Counted from the first letter of the stretch, positions 43,228 to 53,927 are shown. The stretch: DNA of 64,000 nucleotides from Halobacterium hubeiense (GCF_001488575.1 NZ_LN831302.1:1922001-1986000); one strand, 5' to 3'. Numbers and translations are program-made. Notes: generated from the letters alone by a model not told the origin.

Positions 43228-43748
43228 TCGTTGACCTCCACGTCGAAGTTCGATTCGAGGAACGCGACCGCGTCCTCGGGGTTGAGTCGGTGGTTCGACG
43301 GAATCTGTCGGCTGACCTGGTCGCGCTTCGCGACCCGGTAACCCGGGCGCACGAGGTTCACGGTCACGTCGAGGCCGTAGATACCGATGTCGGGGTCGTA
43401 CTCCTGACTCGGGAAGTCCGTGTGCTCTTCGATGCCGAAGCTCACGTTGCCCGTGTCGTCGAACTGGCGCTCGGCCAGGTCGACGTTCGGGAGCGCGCGG
43501 TCGAGGAAGTCGAACGCGTCCTCGCCGCGGAGCGTGACCTTCGCGCCGATGGGGTCGCCCTCGCGGATGCCGAACTCGGGTTCGGTGCGCTTGGCGGTCG
43601 TCCGGACCGTCTGCTGGCCCGTGATCTCCTCGAGGATGTTCTCGGCGTTCTGGAGGTCGACACCACCCTGGCCGACGCCCATGTGGACGACGACCTTCTC
43701 GATGCGCGGCTCGCGCATCTCGTGGAAGTCGGCTTCAGTCTCGCTCAT
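43224..43748 (-). CDS. rpl5: Ribosomal protein uL5
   Basis: 174 residues ([35 protein letters not shown]). Binds 5S rRNA and contacts the P-site tRNA. It overlaps rps4e by 4 nt. Confidence 0.95.
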   Translation of the reverse strand: MSETEADFHEMREPRIEKVVVHMGVGQGGVDLQNAENILEEITGQQTVRTTAKRTEPEFGIREGDPIGAKVTLRGEDAFDFLDRALPNVDLAERQFDDTGNVSFGIEEHTDFPSQEYDPDIGIYGLDVTVNLVRPGYRVAKRDQVSRQIPSNHRLNPEDAVAFLESNFDVEVNE

Positions 43749-44464
43749 TCGCCATCACCCGGGAGGTCGGCGTCGTCCTCGACGAAGTTCTCGTCGATGA
43801 CGACGACGTACTCTTCGACCGTCTCGAAGCTACCGTCGGCGGTCTCCACGTAGACGGTGTTGTCGGCGCTGCCCGGCTGCACCGAAATCTCGTCGATGCG
43901 GCCGATGTCGCCGGCGTGCTGGCCCGCGACTGCGGTGACCAGCGCGCCCTCGCCGTACTCGAAGTGGGCGACCACGTCGTTGGACTCGTTGTCCACGACG
44001 ACGGAGTCGTTCCCGCTGTAGACGTCCTCCTCGACGAGCAGGTTCGTGCCGTCGTGGAGGTTCAGCTGGGTCTTCCCGCCGGAGACGGTGGTCTTGTCCT
44101 CGACCTTGCTGAGCTTGCTGTCCGCCGCGTCCGCGTCGATGGGCGTCAGACCGAGTCGGCCCCCTTCGTCGGGGAAGACCCGGTAGTGTTCGTCGCGCTC
44201 GGGGAACGCCAGGATGTCGAACATCCCGATGGGGCGGTTGACGTCGCCGACCGAGCCACCGTTGACGAGCACGCCGTCGGTGTTGATGGCGTACTGCGCC
44301 TCGCTGGTGTCGTCGACGTAACCCAGGACGTCCCGAAGCACGACGACGAGCGGTACGCCCGACTCGCCGTGCGGACCGGCCCCGGCCTTCGCGGTGAACG
44401 TCTCCGTCTTCCGCTCGACCGGCCAGGACTTCGGTACCGAGAGTCGCTTCTGGTGGTTCGTCAT
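43745..44464 (-). CDS. rps4e: Ribosomal protein eS4
   Basis: 239 residues with an S4-like N-terminal part ([25 protein letters not shown]) and a KOW motif near the C-terminus ([20 protein letters not shown]). Archaeal/eukaryotic small-subunit protein. It overlaps rpl24 by 4 nt. Confidence 0.95.
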   Translation of the reverse strand: MTNHQKRLSVPKSWPVERKTETFTAKAGAGPHGESGVPLVVVLRDVLGYVDDTSEAQYAINTDGVLVNGGSVGDVNRPIGMFDILAFPERDEHYRVFPDEGGRLGLTPIDADAADSKLSKVEDKTTVSGGKTQLNLHDGTNLLVEEDVYSGNDSVVVDNESNDVVAHFEYGEGALVTAVAGQHAGDIGRIDEISVQPGSADNTVYVETADGSFETVEEYVVVIDENFVEDDADLPGDGE

Positions 44465-44817
44465 TCGTTGTCACCTTCGAGCCGCGCGGCGCGCACGTCG
44501 TCTTCGAGGTCGAGTTCGGTGACGCGGAGGTTGCTGGCGTCGAGGGGCTTGGGCAGCTCCTCGCCGTCGGCCTTCTCGATAGTGACGTCCTCCACGCGAA
44601 CCGTCTCGTCGCGCAGGTCGACGTCGACGACTTCGCCTTCCTCGCCGGCGTCGTCGCCGCGCATCACTTCGACGGTGTCGCCGACGTTGACGCGAACGCG
44701 TCGCTGGTCGTACTCCTCGCGGAGGTCGTCGGACAGCGTCGCGTGGACCTGCTTCTGTCGCTCGTGAAGCGGCGCGCGCTCCGTGCGGTTTCGCTGTTTG
44801 TGTGGTTGTTCGCTCAT
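44461..44817 (-). CDS. rpl24: Ribosomal protein uL24
   Basis: 118 residues. KOW motif [25 protein letters not shown]; basic N-terminus ([26 protein letters not shown]). Assembly initiator of the large subunit. Confidence 0.95.
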   Translation of the reverse strand: MSEQPHKQRNRTERAPLHERQKQVHATLSDDLREEYDQRRVRVNVGDTVEVMRGDDAGEEGEVVDVDLRDETVRVEDVTIEKADGEELPKPLDASNLRVTELDLEDDVRAARLEGDNE

Positions 44818-44819
44818 GT

Positions 44820-45218
44820 CTATACGATCATCGTCGCGGTACTCGCGATGGTACCGTACCGTTCCGCCACTTCGCGCGAAATCGGACCCTTGATCTCGGT
44901 CCCGCGAGGCTCGCCGAGGTCGTCGATGATGACCGCGGCGTTGTCCTCGAACTTCACGCGCGTTCCGTCCGGCCGTCGAATGGGCTTGCGCTGGCGCACC
45001 ACGACCGCTTCGAGGACCTGGCGACGCATCTCCGGCGTCCCCTTGGTCACCGAGACGGTGATGGTGTCGCCGAGCCCGGCCTTCGGGTGGCGGTTCTTGG
45101 TTCCTTGATAACCCTTCACGCTCGTGACTTTGAGCTCGCGTGCGCCGGTGTTGTCGGCGCAGTTGATGAGCGAGCCCTTCTCAAGACCCTGCGTGACGTC
45201 TGCCTTGATGGCTTCCAT
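44820..45218 (-). CDS. rpl14: Ribosomal protein uL14
   Basis: 132 residues ([44 protein letters not shown]), highly conserved beta-barrel protein at the subunit interface. One-base overlap with rps17. Confidence 0.95.
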   Translation of the reverse strand: MEAIKADVTQGLEKGSLINCADNTGARELKVTSVKGYQGTKNRHPKAGLGDTITVSVTKGTPEMRRQVLEAVVVRQRKPIRRPDGTRVKFEDNAAVIIDDLGEPRGTEIKGPISREVAERYGTIASTATMIV

Positions 45219-45547
45219 CAGGCGTCACCTCCGTCGGTGACTTCGACGACCACGTGGGACTTGGTCTTCGAGAGCGGTCGGGTTTCTGCGATACTGACCG
45301 TGTCGCCAACCTCAACGTCGAGGCAGTCCGGCTGGTGTGCCGGCACGCGCGACCGCCGCTTCATGTAGCGGTCGTACTTCGGCACGAATACGTCGTATTC
45401 GCGCTCGACGACGATGGTCTTGTCCATGTCGGTGGAAGCCACTTCACCCTCGAGAACCTGACCGCGCACGGACAGGTTTCCGTGGAACGGGCAGTCCTCG
45501 TGGGAGCACGTGCCTTCCGGTTCTGTTACGTTCAGTCCTATCGCCAT
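45218..45547 (-). CDS. rps17: Ribosomal protein uS17
   Basis: 109 residues. OB-fold with [24 protein letters not shown] cysteine-bearing archaeal N-terminus ([16 protein letters not shown]). It overlaps rnp1 by 10 nt. Confidence 0.94.
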   Translation of the reverse strand: MAIGLNVTEPEGTCSHEDCPFHGNLSVRGQVLEGEVASTDMDKTIVVEREYDVFVPKYDRYMKRRSRVPAHQPDCLDVEVGDTVSIAETRPLSKTKSHVVVEVTDGGDA

Positions 45548-45903
45548 TTCGAATCAACTCCGGTTTCGGAGCGTGTAGCGGGTCGTGAGAGCAACGCGAC
45601 CCCATCCACCGTAACGTAGGCCGCGCCCTCGCCAGTGGTTTGGCTCTCGCCACCTGCAGGTTGAGACGCGGTCCCGGACGCCTTCGCGACGTCCGCAGCT
45701 TCATCTGTGAGTCGGAACTCGAATGTCGTCCCCCGCTTGGGGACCTGCTTGACGCCCGAGTCGCTGTCGAGCACGAGCGTCCGCATCGTCTCGCGGACGA
45801 CCTCGCCCTCGATGCCGACCCGCGAGGGGTCCGTCGACTCGACGACCCGCGCGTGCAGGCCGACGAGTTCGTGCCGTGGCAGCGTCTCGGGCGTCACTGT
45901 CAT
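45538..45903 (-). CDS. rnp1: Ribonuclease P protein component 1 (Rpp29/Pop4)
   Basis: 121 residues: LPRHELVGLHARVVESTDPSRVGIEGEVVRETMRTLVLDSD ... QVPKRGTTFEFRLTD is the Sm-like Rpp29 core. A low-complexity insertion (KASGTASQPAGGESQTTGEGAAYV) precedes the final strand. Part of the tRNA 5'-processing RNase P; it usually lies between rpl29 and rps17 in archaea. Confidence 0.92.
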   Translation of the reverse strand: MTVTPETLPRHELVGLHARVVESTDPSRVGIEGEVVRETMRTLVLDSDSGVKQVPKRGTTFEFRLTDEAADVAKASGTASQPAGGESQTTGEGAAYVTVDGVALLSRPATRSETGVDSKWR

Positions 45904-45904
45904 C

Positions 45905-46129
45905 TTACTCGCTCTCCGCTTCCGCTTCGAGGTCGCCTTCTTCGCGCTGAATCGTCTTGATTCGCGCGACCGTGCGACGGAGCTCGCCGATGCGGCCCGG
46001 GTTGTCCGGGGCGCCGCCTGCGGCCTTCACGGCCTTGGCGTTCAGCAGCTCCGTCTCGATCTCTTCCAGTTCCGCTTCGCGTTCCGCGGGGGTCATGTCC
46101 CGAATCTCTTCGGTGTGGAGAATCGCCAT
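45905..46129 (-). CDS. rpl29: Ribosomal protein uL29
   Basis: 74 residues, two helices ([31 protein letters not shown] and [20 protein letters not shown]). Located at the tunnel exit. Its start overlaps the rps3 stop by 1 nt. Confidence 0.94.
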   Translation of the reverse strand: MAILHTEEIRDMTPAEREAELEEIETELLNAKAVKAAGGAPDNPGRIGELRRTVARIKTIQREEGDLEAEAESE

Positions 46130-47127
46130 TATTCCTCACCCTCCTCGGACTCTTCTTCCATCTCTTCGAGGAGCTCCTCGGCGGTCTCCTCCGCGTCGGA
46201 CTCCAGCTCGTCGAAGTCCTCGGCCTCGACGTCCTCGGCCTCGGCTTCCACGTCGGCGGCGAGCTCGTCGAGGTCCTCCTCGACGTCCGCGTTCGTGGAG
46301 TCCGGCGGCGAAGTCGCCGACTTGCCTTCCTTGTCGTGGCGCTCGGGGCGCGAACCGCCCTCGGGCTCCTCCTCGACGATTTCTTCCTGGGCGCGGTCGT
46401 CGTCGACCGCCGTGGCGGCCTCGCCGGGCGCCTCGCCCTCGGCGGCCTCGGCTTCCTCGCCTTCGCCTTCGAGGAGCTCTTCGAGTTCCTCGCCGGCTTC
46501 CTCCTCGTCGACGACGAGATCCTCGATGTTGGCGTCCTCCTGAATCTCGAAGTCGTCGGGGAGCTTCGCGTTCGGCGGGATGATCTTGACGCTGACGCCG
46601 ATGGTGCCGAGCTTCATCACGGCGACGCCCTTGCCGTGGTCGACGATCTCCTCGGCGGGCTCGCCGTTGTGCTTGATGTAGCCGCGGTTGAACTTCTCGA
46701 CGCGGCCGCGGTTGCCGGTGACTTTCCCGCTCAGGACGATCTCGGCGCCGAGTGCGCCGGCCTCCATGATGCGGTCGATGGTCGTGTGTCCGGCCTTCCG
46801 GAAGTACCAGCCGCGCTCGAGCGCGTTCGCGAGGCGGTCTGCGACGATCTGTGCGTTCAGGTCGGGTTCGTCGACCTCCTGCACGTCGATCTGCGGGTCC
46901 TCCAGGTCGAAGCGCTCCTCGAGCTGGGTGGTGATCTTCCGGATGTTCTTCCCGCCCTTGCCGATGACCATCCCGGGCTTCTCGGCCTTGAGGACGATCT
47001 GCATCCCCATCGGGGTGGGAGCGAGCTCCATGCCGCCGTAGCCGGCGCGAGCCAGCTCCTCGGCGAAGAACTCGTCGATCTGGGAGCGCTGGAGGCCCTG
47101 CTCGATGAACTCCATCTCGTCGGCCAT
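46129..47127 (-). CDS. rps3: Ribosomal protein uS3 with a long acidic C-terminal tail
   Basis: 332 residues. KH domain with [22 protein letters not shown] and the S3 C-terminal domain up to about residue 205 ([24 protein letters not shown]). The last ~125 residues are an unusually long Glu/Asp/Ala-rich tail, typical in kind of halophiles and probably disordered. Small-subunit mRNA-entry protein. Confidence 0.94.
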   Translation of the reverse strand: MADEMEFIEQGLQRSQIDEFFAEELARAGYGGMELAPTPMGMQIVLKAEKPGMVIGKGGKNIRKITTQLEERFDLEDPQIDVQEVDEPDLNAQIVADRLANALERGWYFRKAGHTTIDRIMEAGALGAEIVLSGKVTGNRGRVEKFNRGYIKHNGEPAEEIVDHGKGVAVMKLGTIGVSVKIIPPNAKLPDDFEIQEDANIEDLVVDEEEAGEELEELLEGEGEEAEAAEGEAPGEAATAVDDDRAQEEIVEEEPEGGSRPERHDKEGKSATSPPDSTNADVEEDLDELAADVEAEAEDVEAEDFDELESDAEETAEELLEEMEEESEEGEE

Positions 47128-47603
47128 TACGCGCTCACCTCCTCGGCGTCGGGTTCGACGACCACGAGTTCGACGTCACAGAGGGTCGTGTTCCACGGGT
47201 CCGCCTTCCCCATCGCGCGGGGCTTGCGGCCGCGGCTCTCGTCGACCTTGTGCGGGGCGACGTGTTCGATGACCATCTGCTCGGCGTCGAAGCCCTGCTG
47301 GTCGGCGTTGTTCGCCACGTTGTCGAGGAGCTTCTGGAAGTCCTTCGAGGCCTTCTCCGGGTAGCGCCCGGCGTCCCAGCCCTCGATGTCGTTCCGGTGA
47401 CCGACGCCGCTGTTGTGCTGCTTGAACGGCACGGACTGCTCCTCGTTGATGACGGCGTCGAGGTACTCGCGTGCCTCGCCGACCGTCTTGCCCTTGATTT
47501 CGCGGGCGATGGCTTTGCTGTGCTTCAGGCTGATGGGCCGCTCCCGGAGCATCGCTTTCGCGGTGGCGTCCGGGTCGGTGTCCACGCTGTAGCTGATTCC
47601 CAT
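47127..47603 (-). CDS. rpl22: Ribosomal protein uL22
   Basis: 158 residues (RERPISLKHSKAIAREIKGKTVGEAREYLDAVI ... RGRKPRAMGKADPWNTTLCDVELVV). Lines the peptide exit tunnel. Single-base overlap with rps3. Confidence 0.95.
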   Translation of the reverse strand: MGISYSVDTDPDATAKAMLRERPISLKHSKAIAREIKGKTVGEAREYLDAVINEEQSVPFKQHNSGVGHRNDIEGWDAGRYPEKASKDFQKLLDNVANNADQQGFDAEQMVIEHVAPHKVDESRGRKPRAMGKADPWNTTLCDVELVVVEPDAEEVSA

Positions 47604-47606
47604 GGT

Positions 47607-48029
47607 TTACTTGAGCGGCACGAACTTCGAGGAGCGGGTCGCGCCGATGCCCGCCTGCCCGTGTTCGACCGACGTTCGGGTGAGCTGGAACTCGCCGAGG
47701 TAGTGCCCGAGCATCTCGGGCTCGATCTCGACGCGCTCGAACTCCTGTCCGGTGTACACCGCGAACGTCAGCCCGACGAACTCCGGCAGCACCGGCATGT
47801 CGCGCAGGTGCGTCCGGATGGGGTCGTTTGCCGTCTCCTCGGGCGTCGATTCGCGGGCTTCCTCGAGCACCTTCTGGTGTTCGTCGGACAGCCCACGGGT
47901 GATGGTTCGCCGCTGGCGTGCGGGGAGCAGTTCCGCGACTTCCTCCAGGCTCATCTCCTGGAGTTCGTCGAGGTCGTGGCCGCGGTAGGTGAACTCACCC
48001 TCGCGGCCGGTTCGGTATTCCGTACTCAT
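47607..48029 (-). CDS. rps19: Ribosomal protein uS19
   Basis: 140 residues ([35 protein letters not shown] ... [10 protein letters not shown]). Binds the head of the small subunit. 2-nt gap to rpl2. Confidence 0.95.
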   Translation of the reverse strand: MSTEYRTGREGEFTYRGHDLDELQEMSLEEVAELLPARQRRTITRGLSDEHQKVLEEARESTPEETANDPIRTHLRDMPVLPEFVGLTFAVYTGQEFERVEIEPEMLGHYLGEFQLTRTSVEHGQAGIGATRSSKFVPLK

Positions 48030-48031
48030 GG

Positions 48032-48754
48032 TTACTTGTTGCCTCCGCGGCCGGTCCGCTTGGAGGCGATGTCGCCGACTTTCCGGCCCGGCGGCGCGTT
48101 ACGGGAGACGCTCTTCGGCCGACCGGGGTGCTGGCGGCCGCCGCCACCGAAGGGGTGGTCGACGGCGTTCATCGCGACACCACGGACGATGGGCCACTTG
48201 CCGCCGCGGGTCTTCATCTTGTGGTGTTTGTTGCCTGCCTTCACGAACGGCTTGTCCGTGCGACCGCCACCGGCGACGACGCCGATGGTGGCGCGGCAGT
48301 CCGGCGAGAGTCGCTTGACTTCGCCGCTGGGCAGCTGCACGACCGCGGCGTCGCGCTCGTGCGTGACGAGGTCGGCGTTGACCCCGCTCGCGCGAGCGAA
48401 CTTGCCGCCGTCGCCCGGCTGGCTCTCGACGTTACAGATGGGCACGCCCTCGGGAATCTCCCCGAGCGGCAGCGTGTTGCCCTCCTCGATGGACGCCGAG
48501 ATGCCGACTTCGATAGTGTCACCGACCGCAGTGCCTTCGCTGGCGAGCACGAGGCGCTGGTCGCCGTCCTCGAACTCGACGTTCGCGACCGGCGCGCTGC
48601 GCGCGGGGTCGTGTTCGATGTCGACGACCTCGCCGACGAGCACGTCGGTGTCCTCCGTCTTGCGGTGCGAGAGCTCTGCCTTGTACCGGTGGGACGGCGC
48701 GCGGAACGTCGACGTGCCGCGGCCGCGCCGTTGGCCTTGAATTCTTCGTCCCAT
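48032..48754 (-). CDS. rpl2: Ribosomal protein uL2
   Basis: 240 residues with the conserved core and [35 protein letters not shown] next to the peptidyl transferase centre. 2-nt gap to rpl23. Confidence 0.96.
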   Translation of the reverse strand: MGRRIQGQRRGRGTSTFRAPSHRYKAELSHRKTEDTDVLVGEVVDIEHDPARSAPVANVEFEDGDQRLVLASEGTAVGDTIEVGISASIEEGNTLPLGEIPEGVPICNVESQPGDGGKFARASGVNADLVTHERDAAVVQLPSGEVKRLSPDCRATIGVVAGGGRTDKPFVKAGNKHHKMKTRGGKWPIVRGVAMNAVDHPFGGGGRQHPGRPKSVSRNAPPGRKVGDIASKRTGRGGNK

Positions 48755-48756
48755 CT

Positions 48757-49011
48757 TTAGAACACCCCGATGCGGGAGGCGACGTCCTGCGCGTCGTCGT
48801 CCTCCGAGAGCGTGACGGTCGCCTTCTTCTCGGCGTCCGGCGTGATCTGCGTGTTCACGTTCGTCACCGTCACGTCGTACTGCGATTCGACGGCGTCGCG
48901 AATCTCGGGTTTGGCGGCGTCGATGTCGACGACGAACTGGAGCTTGTTCTGGAAGTCCATCTCGTCCATCGCCTTCTCGGTCACGATGGGGTAGTCGATG
49001 ATGCCGCTCAT
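48757..49011 (-). CDS. rpl23: Ribosomal protein uL23
   Basis: 84 residues ([44 protein letters not shown]). Docks SRP at the tunnel exit. 4-nt overlap with rpl4. Confidence 0.95.
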   Translation of the reverse strand: MSGIIDYPIVTEKAMDEMDFQNKLQFVVDIDAAKPEIRDAVESQYDVTVTNVNTQITPDAEKKATVTLSEDDDAQDVASRIGVF

Positions 49012-49760
49012 CGGTCGGCCACCTCCTCGACGGCGCTCTCCGTCCAGAGGGTCAGTCGGCCGGGCTCGGCGCCCGGCGCGAGGTCCTCGGCGTTGACTTC
49101 GCGACCAGTCGCGACGTCGACGCCCGCGAGGTTCCGCGCCGCCTTCGACGGCCCGGACTCGCTGGAGGTCACGACCAGAAGCGACGAGGGCTCCTGGTAC
49201 TTCCGGCCGCGCAGCGTCCCCTGCCCGGCGCGGACGTTGCGTCCGTCGTCGGCGCGCTCGACGTCCGCGTGGACGCCGACCGCTTCCAGGAACGCCACGA
49301 CCTCCTTGGTCTTCACGAGGTCCTCGAAGTCGTCGCTGACGACAAGCGGGAGCTCGGCGTCGTCGTCGAACGCGTGACCGCGCTCGGCGACGACGTCGGC
49401 GTCCGTGGTCGCCGCGATGGCGCTCCGGACGGCCGCCTTCCGCTCCTTGTCGTTGACGTCGAGACCCGGTTCTTTCTCGGCTTTCGGCGGGTGCGCTTTG
49501 CGACCGCCGACGGTCTGCGGGACGCGCGCGCCACGGCCTTCCGTCTTCGGGACGTGAGCCATGCCGCGTCCGCTACCGTGGGACTCGGCGGAAGTGCGCA
49601 GGCCCGCGTACTCGTCGGAGCCGTGCTTCTGGGTTCGGTTGGCCTGAGCGGCGAGGACGGCACGCTTGACGAGGTCTGGTCGGACGGGTTCCGAGAACAC
49701 GTCCGGCAGGTCGAGCGTCCCAGCGTCGTCGCCGTTCAGGTCGCGTACAGTTGCCTGCAT
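49008..49760 (-). CDS. rpl4: Ribosomal protein uL4
   Basis: 250 residues ([67 protein letters not shown]; the arginine-rich loop enters the exit tunnel). 2-nt gap to rpl3. Confidence 0.96.
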   Translation of the reverse strand: MQATVRDLNGDDAGTLDLPDVFSEPVRPDLVKRAVLAAQANRTQKHGSDEYAGLRTSAESHGSGRGMAHVPKTEGRGARVPQTVGGRKAHPPKAEKEPGLDVNDKERKAAVRSAIAATTDADVVAERGHAFDDDAELPLVVSDDFEDLVKTKEVVAFLEAVGVHADVERADDGRNVRAGQGTLRGRKYQEPSSLLVVTSSESGPSKAARNLAGVDVATGREVNAEDLAPGAEPGRLTLWTESAVEEVADR

Positions 49761-49762
49761 AG

Positions 49763-50776
49763 TTATCCTTGGTTAGATTCGGTGCTCACGTAGCGCACCT
49801 CGGGATCGAGGCGCGGCGACTCGCTCGGCCGGACGGCCGGGCGGAATCGCACGAGGCGCTGCTCCGGACCGGGCACCGAGCCCTTCACGAGCGTGTAGTT
49901 GCCGTCGACTTCGCCGTAGTTCGGGAAGCCGCCGGCCGCACTCACGGCCTCGTCGTCACCGTTACCGATGTCGATGACGCGCTTGTTGAGTTCGGTGCGC
50001 TGGTGGTAGCCCGTCTGCCCGAGCTGGGGGACCGTCGAGCGAACCCGGGAGGGGTTCCACGGTCCGAGGTTCCCGATGCGGCGCCGCCAGCCCTGGCGGG
50101 CGTGCTTGCCTTTCCGCTTCTGCACGCCCCAGCGCTTGACGGGGCCCTGGGTCCCTTTGCCCTTCGTGACGCCGGCGACGTCGGTGAACTCGCCGGCGCG
50201 GAAGACGTCGCCGAACTCGTGTTCGCCGCCGTCCTCGAGGAGGTCCGCGGCGAAGTCGACGCGCTCCTGGAGGGAGCCGCCGCCGACGCGCGTCTCCATG
50301 ATGTCGGGCTGTTTCTTCGGCACGCTCGAGAGTTCGCCGGGCACCGTGTGGGTGACCACACGGACGTCGGCGATGTCTTCGGATTCGAGCGCTTCGGTCA
50401 GTTCGTCTGTCTCTCCGCCCGTTTCCGGGACGGAGAGCGCGCGGTCGAGAGACTCGTGGGTGTCGTCTGCCCAGACTTCCGTGAGCGGCTTCTTGCCGTA
50501 CGGCGTGTCCTCGTAGAGGCGGACGGCCGCCGCCCGCATGGGCGGCGTCTCGACGACGGTGACGGGCACGGTCGTCTCCATGCCCTCCGTCGGCGCGTTC
50601 GCCTTGTCGTCGACGAGGACGACGTGGGTCATGCCGGCCTTGTAGCCAGCGAAGCCCTGAAGACCGACTTGACCGTCGTCTTCGGGCCACGAGTTGAAGC
50701 GCGGTACTTCACTCTCCGCGCGCTTGCGGGGACTGAACCCCATCGAGCCTTTTCGTGGTCGGTTTGGCTGTGGCAT
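49763..50776 (-). CDS. rpl3: Ribosomal protein uL3
   Basis: 337 residues (MPQPNRPRKGSMGFSPRKRAESEVPRF ... TKGKGTQGPVKRWGVQKRKGKHARQGWRRRIGNLGPWNPSRV). The basic loop reaches the peptidyl transferase centre. First ribosomal gene of the operon, 4 nt after the methyltransferase-like gene. Confidence 0.96.
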   Translation of the reverse strand: MPQPNRPRKGSMGFSPRKRAESEVPRFNSWPEDDGQVGLQGFAGYKAGMTHVVLVDDKANAPTEGMETTVPVTVVETPPMRAAAVRLYEDTPYGKKPLTEVWADDTHESLDRALSVPETGGETDELTEALESEDIADVRVVTHTVPGELSSVPKKQPDIMETRVGGGSLQERVDFAADLLEDGGEHEFGDVFRAGEFTDVAGVTKGKGTQGPVKRWGVQKRKGKHARQGWRRRIGNLGPWNPSRVRSTVPQLGQTGYHQRTELNKRVIDIGNGDDEAVSAAGGFPNYGEVDGNYTLVKGSVPGPEQRLVRFRPAVRPSESPRLDPEVRYVSTESNQG

Positions 50777-50780
50777 CGTA

Positions 50781-51632
50781 TCACTCCGTGAGCGTCAGGC
50801 AGCCGAGGGAGGCGAACATCGCTTCTTCAGTTCGCACGACCTCGCTGCCTTGCGACGGGATGGTGTTGAGCCAGACGTCGAATCGCGCGGGTGCGTCGGT
50901 AGATGGGTCGGCGACCGCCTCGCTGACCTCGTCCCCGGTGAGCCCGAGCATGGGCGGAAGCCCGCGTTCGGGCGCACCGAAGGCGACGGTCAGTCCGTCC
51001 CGGGCGGCGCGTTCGACGTACCCCTCGAGGGAGGCCGCGGCAAGCGGCGTCCCGTGGCGAGAGGTGGCGATGCGAACGCCCGCGTCGGGTCGGTCGAGAG
51101 CGTCACCGAGGCCCGTGCGTTCGACCGAGAACCCCGGGAGGGGTTCGTCGACCAGCTTCGCACGGACCGGTCGTCGCGAAGAGACCCTGATGGTCACGCG
51201 CTCCCCCTCCTCGACCTCCATACCGGGAGGCGTCTGGAGCGAGATTGGGTGTTGCATTCCGCAATTGACCCGAACGCGCCCTTCAGATCCGACCTGGGTC
51301 ACGATTCCCTGTCGTAACGACCCAGACCCGCTCGAGTCTGAGCCGGTCCATGACGAGAGACGGAGCGGCGGCAGGACACCGGCGTACTCCAGTTCGTCGC
51401 GCGTGTCGAAGGCCTCCTTTCGGAGGTACGGTGGCGTCGCGGCGTACCGCAACACCGTTTCGACGAACCCGCCGCCCCACTTCCGCTCGCCGCCTTCGTC
51501 GGGGAAGACGACGAGTCGGTCCATCCGGAACACCGCCGCCGCGCGGGCGACGTAACCGAGCTTGCGAGTTGCCTCGCGCTTGTCCTCGGCTTCCCGGACG
51601 AGAGACGACGGCACGAGTACGCTGCGTGTCAT
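50781..51632 (-). CDS. SPOUT-superfamily RNA methyltransferase-like protein (COG2106)
   Basis: 283 residues from the ATG at 51632 (MTRSVLVPSSLVREAEDKREATRKLGYVARAAAVFRMDRLVVFPDE). This looks like the archaeal/eukaryotic SPOUT1-type putative RNA methyltransferase, with an OB-like insert (about 95-170) and a C-terminal knot region (LTVAFGAPERGLPPMLGL). An alternative ATG at 51671 adds 13 residues; the T-rich box CTTTTACC (51695-51688) would place the transcript start near 51666, favouring 51632. It heads the ribosomal operon, as in other haloarchaea. Confidence 0.8.
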   Translation of the reverse strand: MTRSVLVPSSLVREAEDKREATRKLGYVARAAAVFRMDRLVVFPDEGGERKWGGGFVETVLRYAATPPYLRKEAFDTRDELEYAGVLPPLRLSSWTGSDSSGSGSLRQGIVTQVGSEGRVRVNCGMQHPISLQTPPGMEVEEGERVTIRVSSRRPVRAKLVDEPLPGFSVERTGLGDALDRPDAGVRIATSRHGTPLAAASLEGYVERAARDGLTVAFGAPERGLPPMLGLTGDEVSEAVADPSTDAPARFDVWLNTIPSQGSEVVRTEEAMFASLGCLTLTE

Positions 51633-51925
51633 GCCGTGTCGCGTCCGTGTCTCGTCACGAGACTGTGGCATAGATACCGACGCCTCCGGTAAAAGGGTGG
51701 CGTTTCCCGTTCTACCCTGTGAGTGCGTTTCACGCCCGTCTACCGCCCGAATCGTGTGCGACGCGTTCGCACTCTCCGCGATGGCTCGGTGTTTCTATTT
51801 CTCTGCGCGCACGCGAACCCGGAACCCGGCGCGGGCGATGGCCTGTCGGTGCCTCTCACGGTCGGTCGCAAAGAACGGATTTATATGTGACCCCGCCATT
51901 CGTTCGAATGCGAACGAAGGCATGC

Positions 51926-51996
51926 GCGCTGGTAGTGTAGTGGTATCACGTGACCTTGCCATGGTCACAACCGGGGTTCAAATCCCCGCCAGCGCA
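51926..51996 (+). tRNA. tRNA-Gly (anticodon GCC)
   Basis: 71-nt cloverleaf: acceptor GCGCTGG/CCAGCGC with discriminator A; anticodon stem TGACC/GGTCA with loop TTGCCAT giving GCC; T-arm CGGGG-TTCAAAT-CCCCG. No intron, no encoded CCA. A TATA-like TTTATATG lies about 35 nt upstream. Confidence 0.94.
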
Positions 51997-52289
51997 CTTC
52001 TCTACTAACGCTCACCGTTGAGCGCTTCGCATAGCGTCCGCCTCGTAGCGTAGTTTCTCCAGAAGCACCGGCGCGCCAGCAGGCGCACTAGCGGGTCGCG
52101 CGCCGCGAGCCGACAGCAGAAGTATCATACATATTACTGTAATTCAGTTCATACTCGAACCGCGGTCGGTGGCGAGGAGACGGCCCGCACGCTCGTCGAG
52201 CGACGGTTTTGCCGGTTCTTCCACGTCTGTGTGTGCCACTCTCGCGGAGGGTTTATGTCTCCGTTCCAGCATCGTGTAGCCAGCCGCCT

Positions 52290-53573
52290 ATGTCCCGCCT
52301 CTCCGCCTCGACGGTCGTCCTCCGGTACTACCTCTATCGGGCGACCGCGCGCCCCGGCTTCCACTACCCCGTCTACACGCTGTTCCTGCTGTTCAACGAC
52401 CTCACGCTCGCCCAAATCGGGCTCATCGCGAGCATCCAGTCGGTGGTCGTCGTCACCTCCGAGGTCCCGACCGGCTACATCGGCGACCGCATCGGCCGCC
52501 GGAACAGCCTCGCGGTCGGCGCCGCCATCATGCTAGTCTCGAACGCCAGCTACCTCGTCGCCACCGACTTCATCGGGTTCACGTTCACGTTCGTGACGCT
52601 GTCGTTCGGCGGTACGTTCGTCTCCGGCAGCGGGAGCGCGTGGCTCTACGACACCCTCCAGGAGCACGACATGGAGGAGGAGTTCACGCGCATCAGCGGC
52701 CGCGGTCGCGCGCTCGGCCAGTGGCTGCGCGCGGTCACGCTCGTCGTCGGCGGCTTCCTGTACGCGGTCAACCGCTACTACCCCTTCTACGCGGGCGTCG
52801 TCGCGGCCGCCATCAGCCTCGTGCTGGTGTTGCGACTGCCCCAGAACCGCGCGTACGACGACGAAGCCACGGGTGACGACCTCGACGACGACCGGATGAC
52901 CATCGTGGACGCGCTCCCGGTCATTCGCGAGCAGCTCTCCATGCCCGACCTCCGGTGGTTCGTCGTCTACCTCGCGCTGTTCAGCGGCGCGGTCCTCACG
53001 ATGGACATGTGGATTCAGCCCATCGCGCAGGACACCCTCGAGACGACGTTCGGCCCGACGCTCGACGGCTGGGGCATTCCCGAGGGCGGCGTGCTCGGCA
53101 TCCTCTACGCCGCGTTCACGGTGGTGTCCGCGGTCACCAGCGACTACGCCAGCGACGTCGAGGAGCTGCTGGGCGTCCGCAAGGCGATGCTGTTGATTCC
53201 CGTCGCCATCGCTGCCTCGTACGTGCTCGCGGGGCTCGTGCCGCTGCTCGTGTTCCCGATGTTCTTCGTGATGAAGGGCGGGAACTCGCTGGTCGGCCCC
53301 ATCACGAACCGCTACATCAACGACCAGGTGGAGTCGGTGGGGCGCGCGACCCTGCTGTCGTCGGTCGCGATGCTGCGCAACGTCGCCGGCGTCCCGTTCC
53401 GCGTCGGCAGCGGCATCCTCGCGACGTGGTACACGTCGATGACGGCCGTCGCCATCCTCGGCGCCATCTTCCTCGTGCTCGCGTTCGTCCTCTGGTCGGT
53501 CGCGTCGCCCGTGAGCGCGGACTACGAGCCGCCCGACAGCGGGAACACGACGGCCGACGCCGCCGAGGACTGA
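52290..53573 (+). CDS. Major facilitator superfamily transporter
   Basis: 427 residues from the ATG at 52290 (MSRLSASTVVLRYYLYRAT). About 12 membrane helices; the MFS loop 2-3 motif is GYIGDRIGRRNSLAVG. An acidic central cytoplasmic loop (YDDEATGDDLDDDRM) separates the two halves. Substrate unknown; drug or small-solute export is typical of this subgroup. The 293 nt upstream (after tRNA-Gly) show no other gene. Confidence 0.85.
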   Translation: MSRLSASTVVLRYYLYRATARPGFHYPVYTLFLLFNDLTLAQIGLIASIQSVVVVTSEVPTGYIGDRIGRRNSLAVGAAIMLVSNASYLVATDFIGFTFTFVTLSFGGTFVSGSGSAWLYDTLQEHDMEEEFTRISGRGRALGQWLRAVTLVVGGFLYAVNRYYPFYAGVVAAAISLVLVLRLPQNRAYDDEATGDDLDDDRMTIVDALPVIREQLSMPDLRWFVVYLALFSGAVLTMDMWIQPIAQDTLETTFGPTLDGWGIPEGGVLGILYAAFTVVSAVTSDYASDVEELLGVRKAMLLIPVAIAASYVLAGLVPLLVFPMFFVMKGGNSLVGPITNRYINDQVESVGRATLLSSVAMLRNVAGVPFRVGSGILATWYTSMTAVAILGAIFLVLAFVLWSVASPVSADYEPPDSGNTTADAAED

Positions 53574-53615
53574 CGGGTCGCTGCCGCTAAGTGGTGGCCC
53601 GACGCAGTCTCGGTC

Positions 53616-53927
53616 GTGACAGTCATCGCACTCCTCAGCGTCGCACCGGTCACCGAACAGAGCATGGCGAGCGACGTCGCCGACGCCGTCGCCGCGCTCG
53701 ACGACTTCGACGTCACCTACGAGACGAACCCGATGGGCACGGTCGTCGAAGCCGAGGACATCGACACGTTGCTGGACGCGGTCGGCGCGGCCCACAAGGC
53801 CGTCGAGGGCGACCGCGTGAGCACGTTCCTGAAAATCGACGACAAGCGCGCGACCGACCAGACCGCCCGCGAGAAGGTCGACGCCGTCGAGCGCGAACTC
53901 GGCCGCGAGGCGCGCTCGGAGCGCTGA
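53616..53927 (+). CDS. MTH1187-family thiamine-binding-like protein
   Basis: 103 residues from a GTG at 53616 (TVIALLSVAPVTEQSMASDVADAVAALDDFDVTYETNPMGTVVEAEDID). This is the ferredoxin-like YqgV/MTH1187 family, members of which bind thiamine. Small soluble cytoplasmic protein. 42 nt downstream of the MFS gene. Confidence 0.85.
   Translation: MTVIALLSVAPVTEQSMASDVADAVAALDDFDVTYETNPMGTVVEAEDIDTLLDAVGAAHKAVEGDRVSTFLKIDDKRATDQTAREKVDAVERELGREARSER

Noticed and set aside
38500-50780. Antisense open frames across the ribosomal protein operon
   Set aside because: They mirror highly conserved ribosomal genes on the minus strand and have the usual shadow composition.
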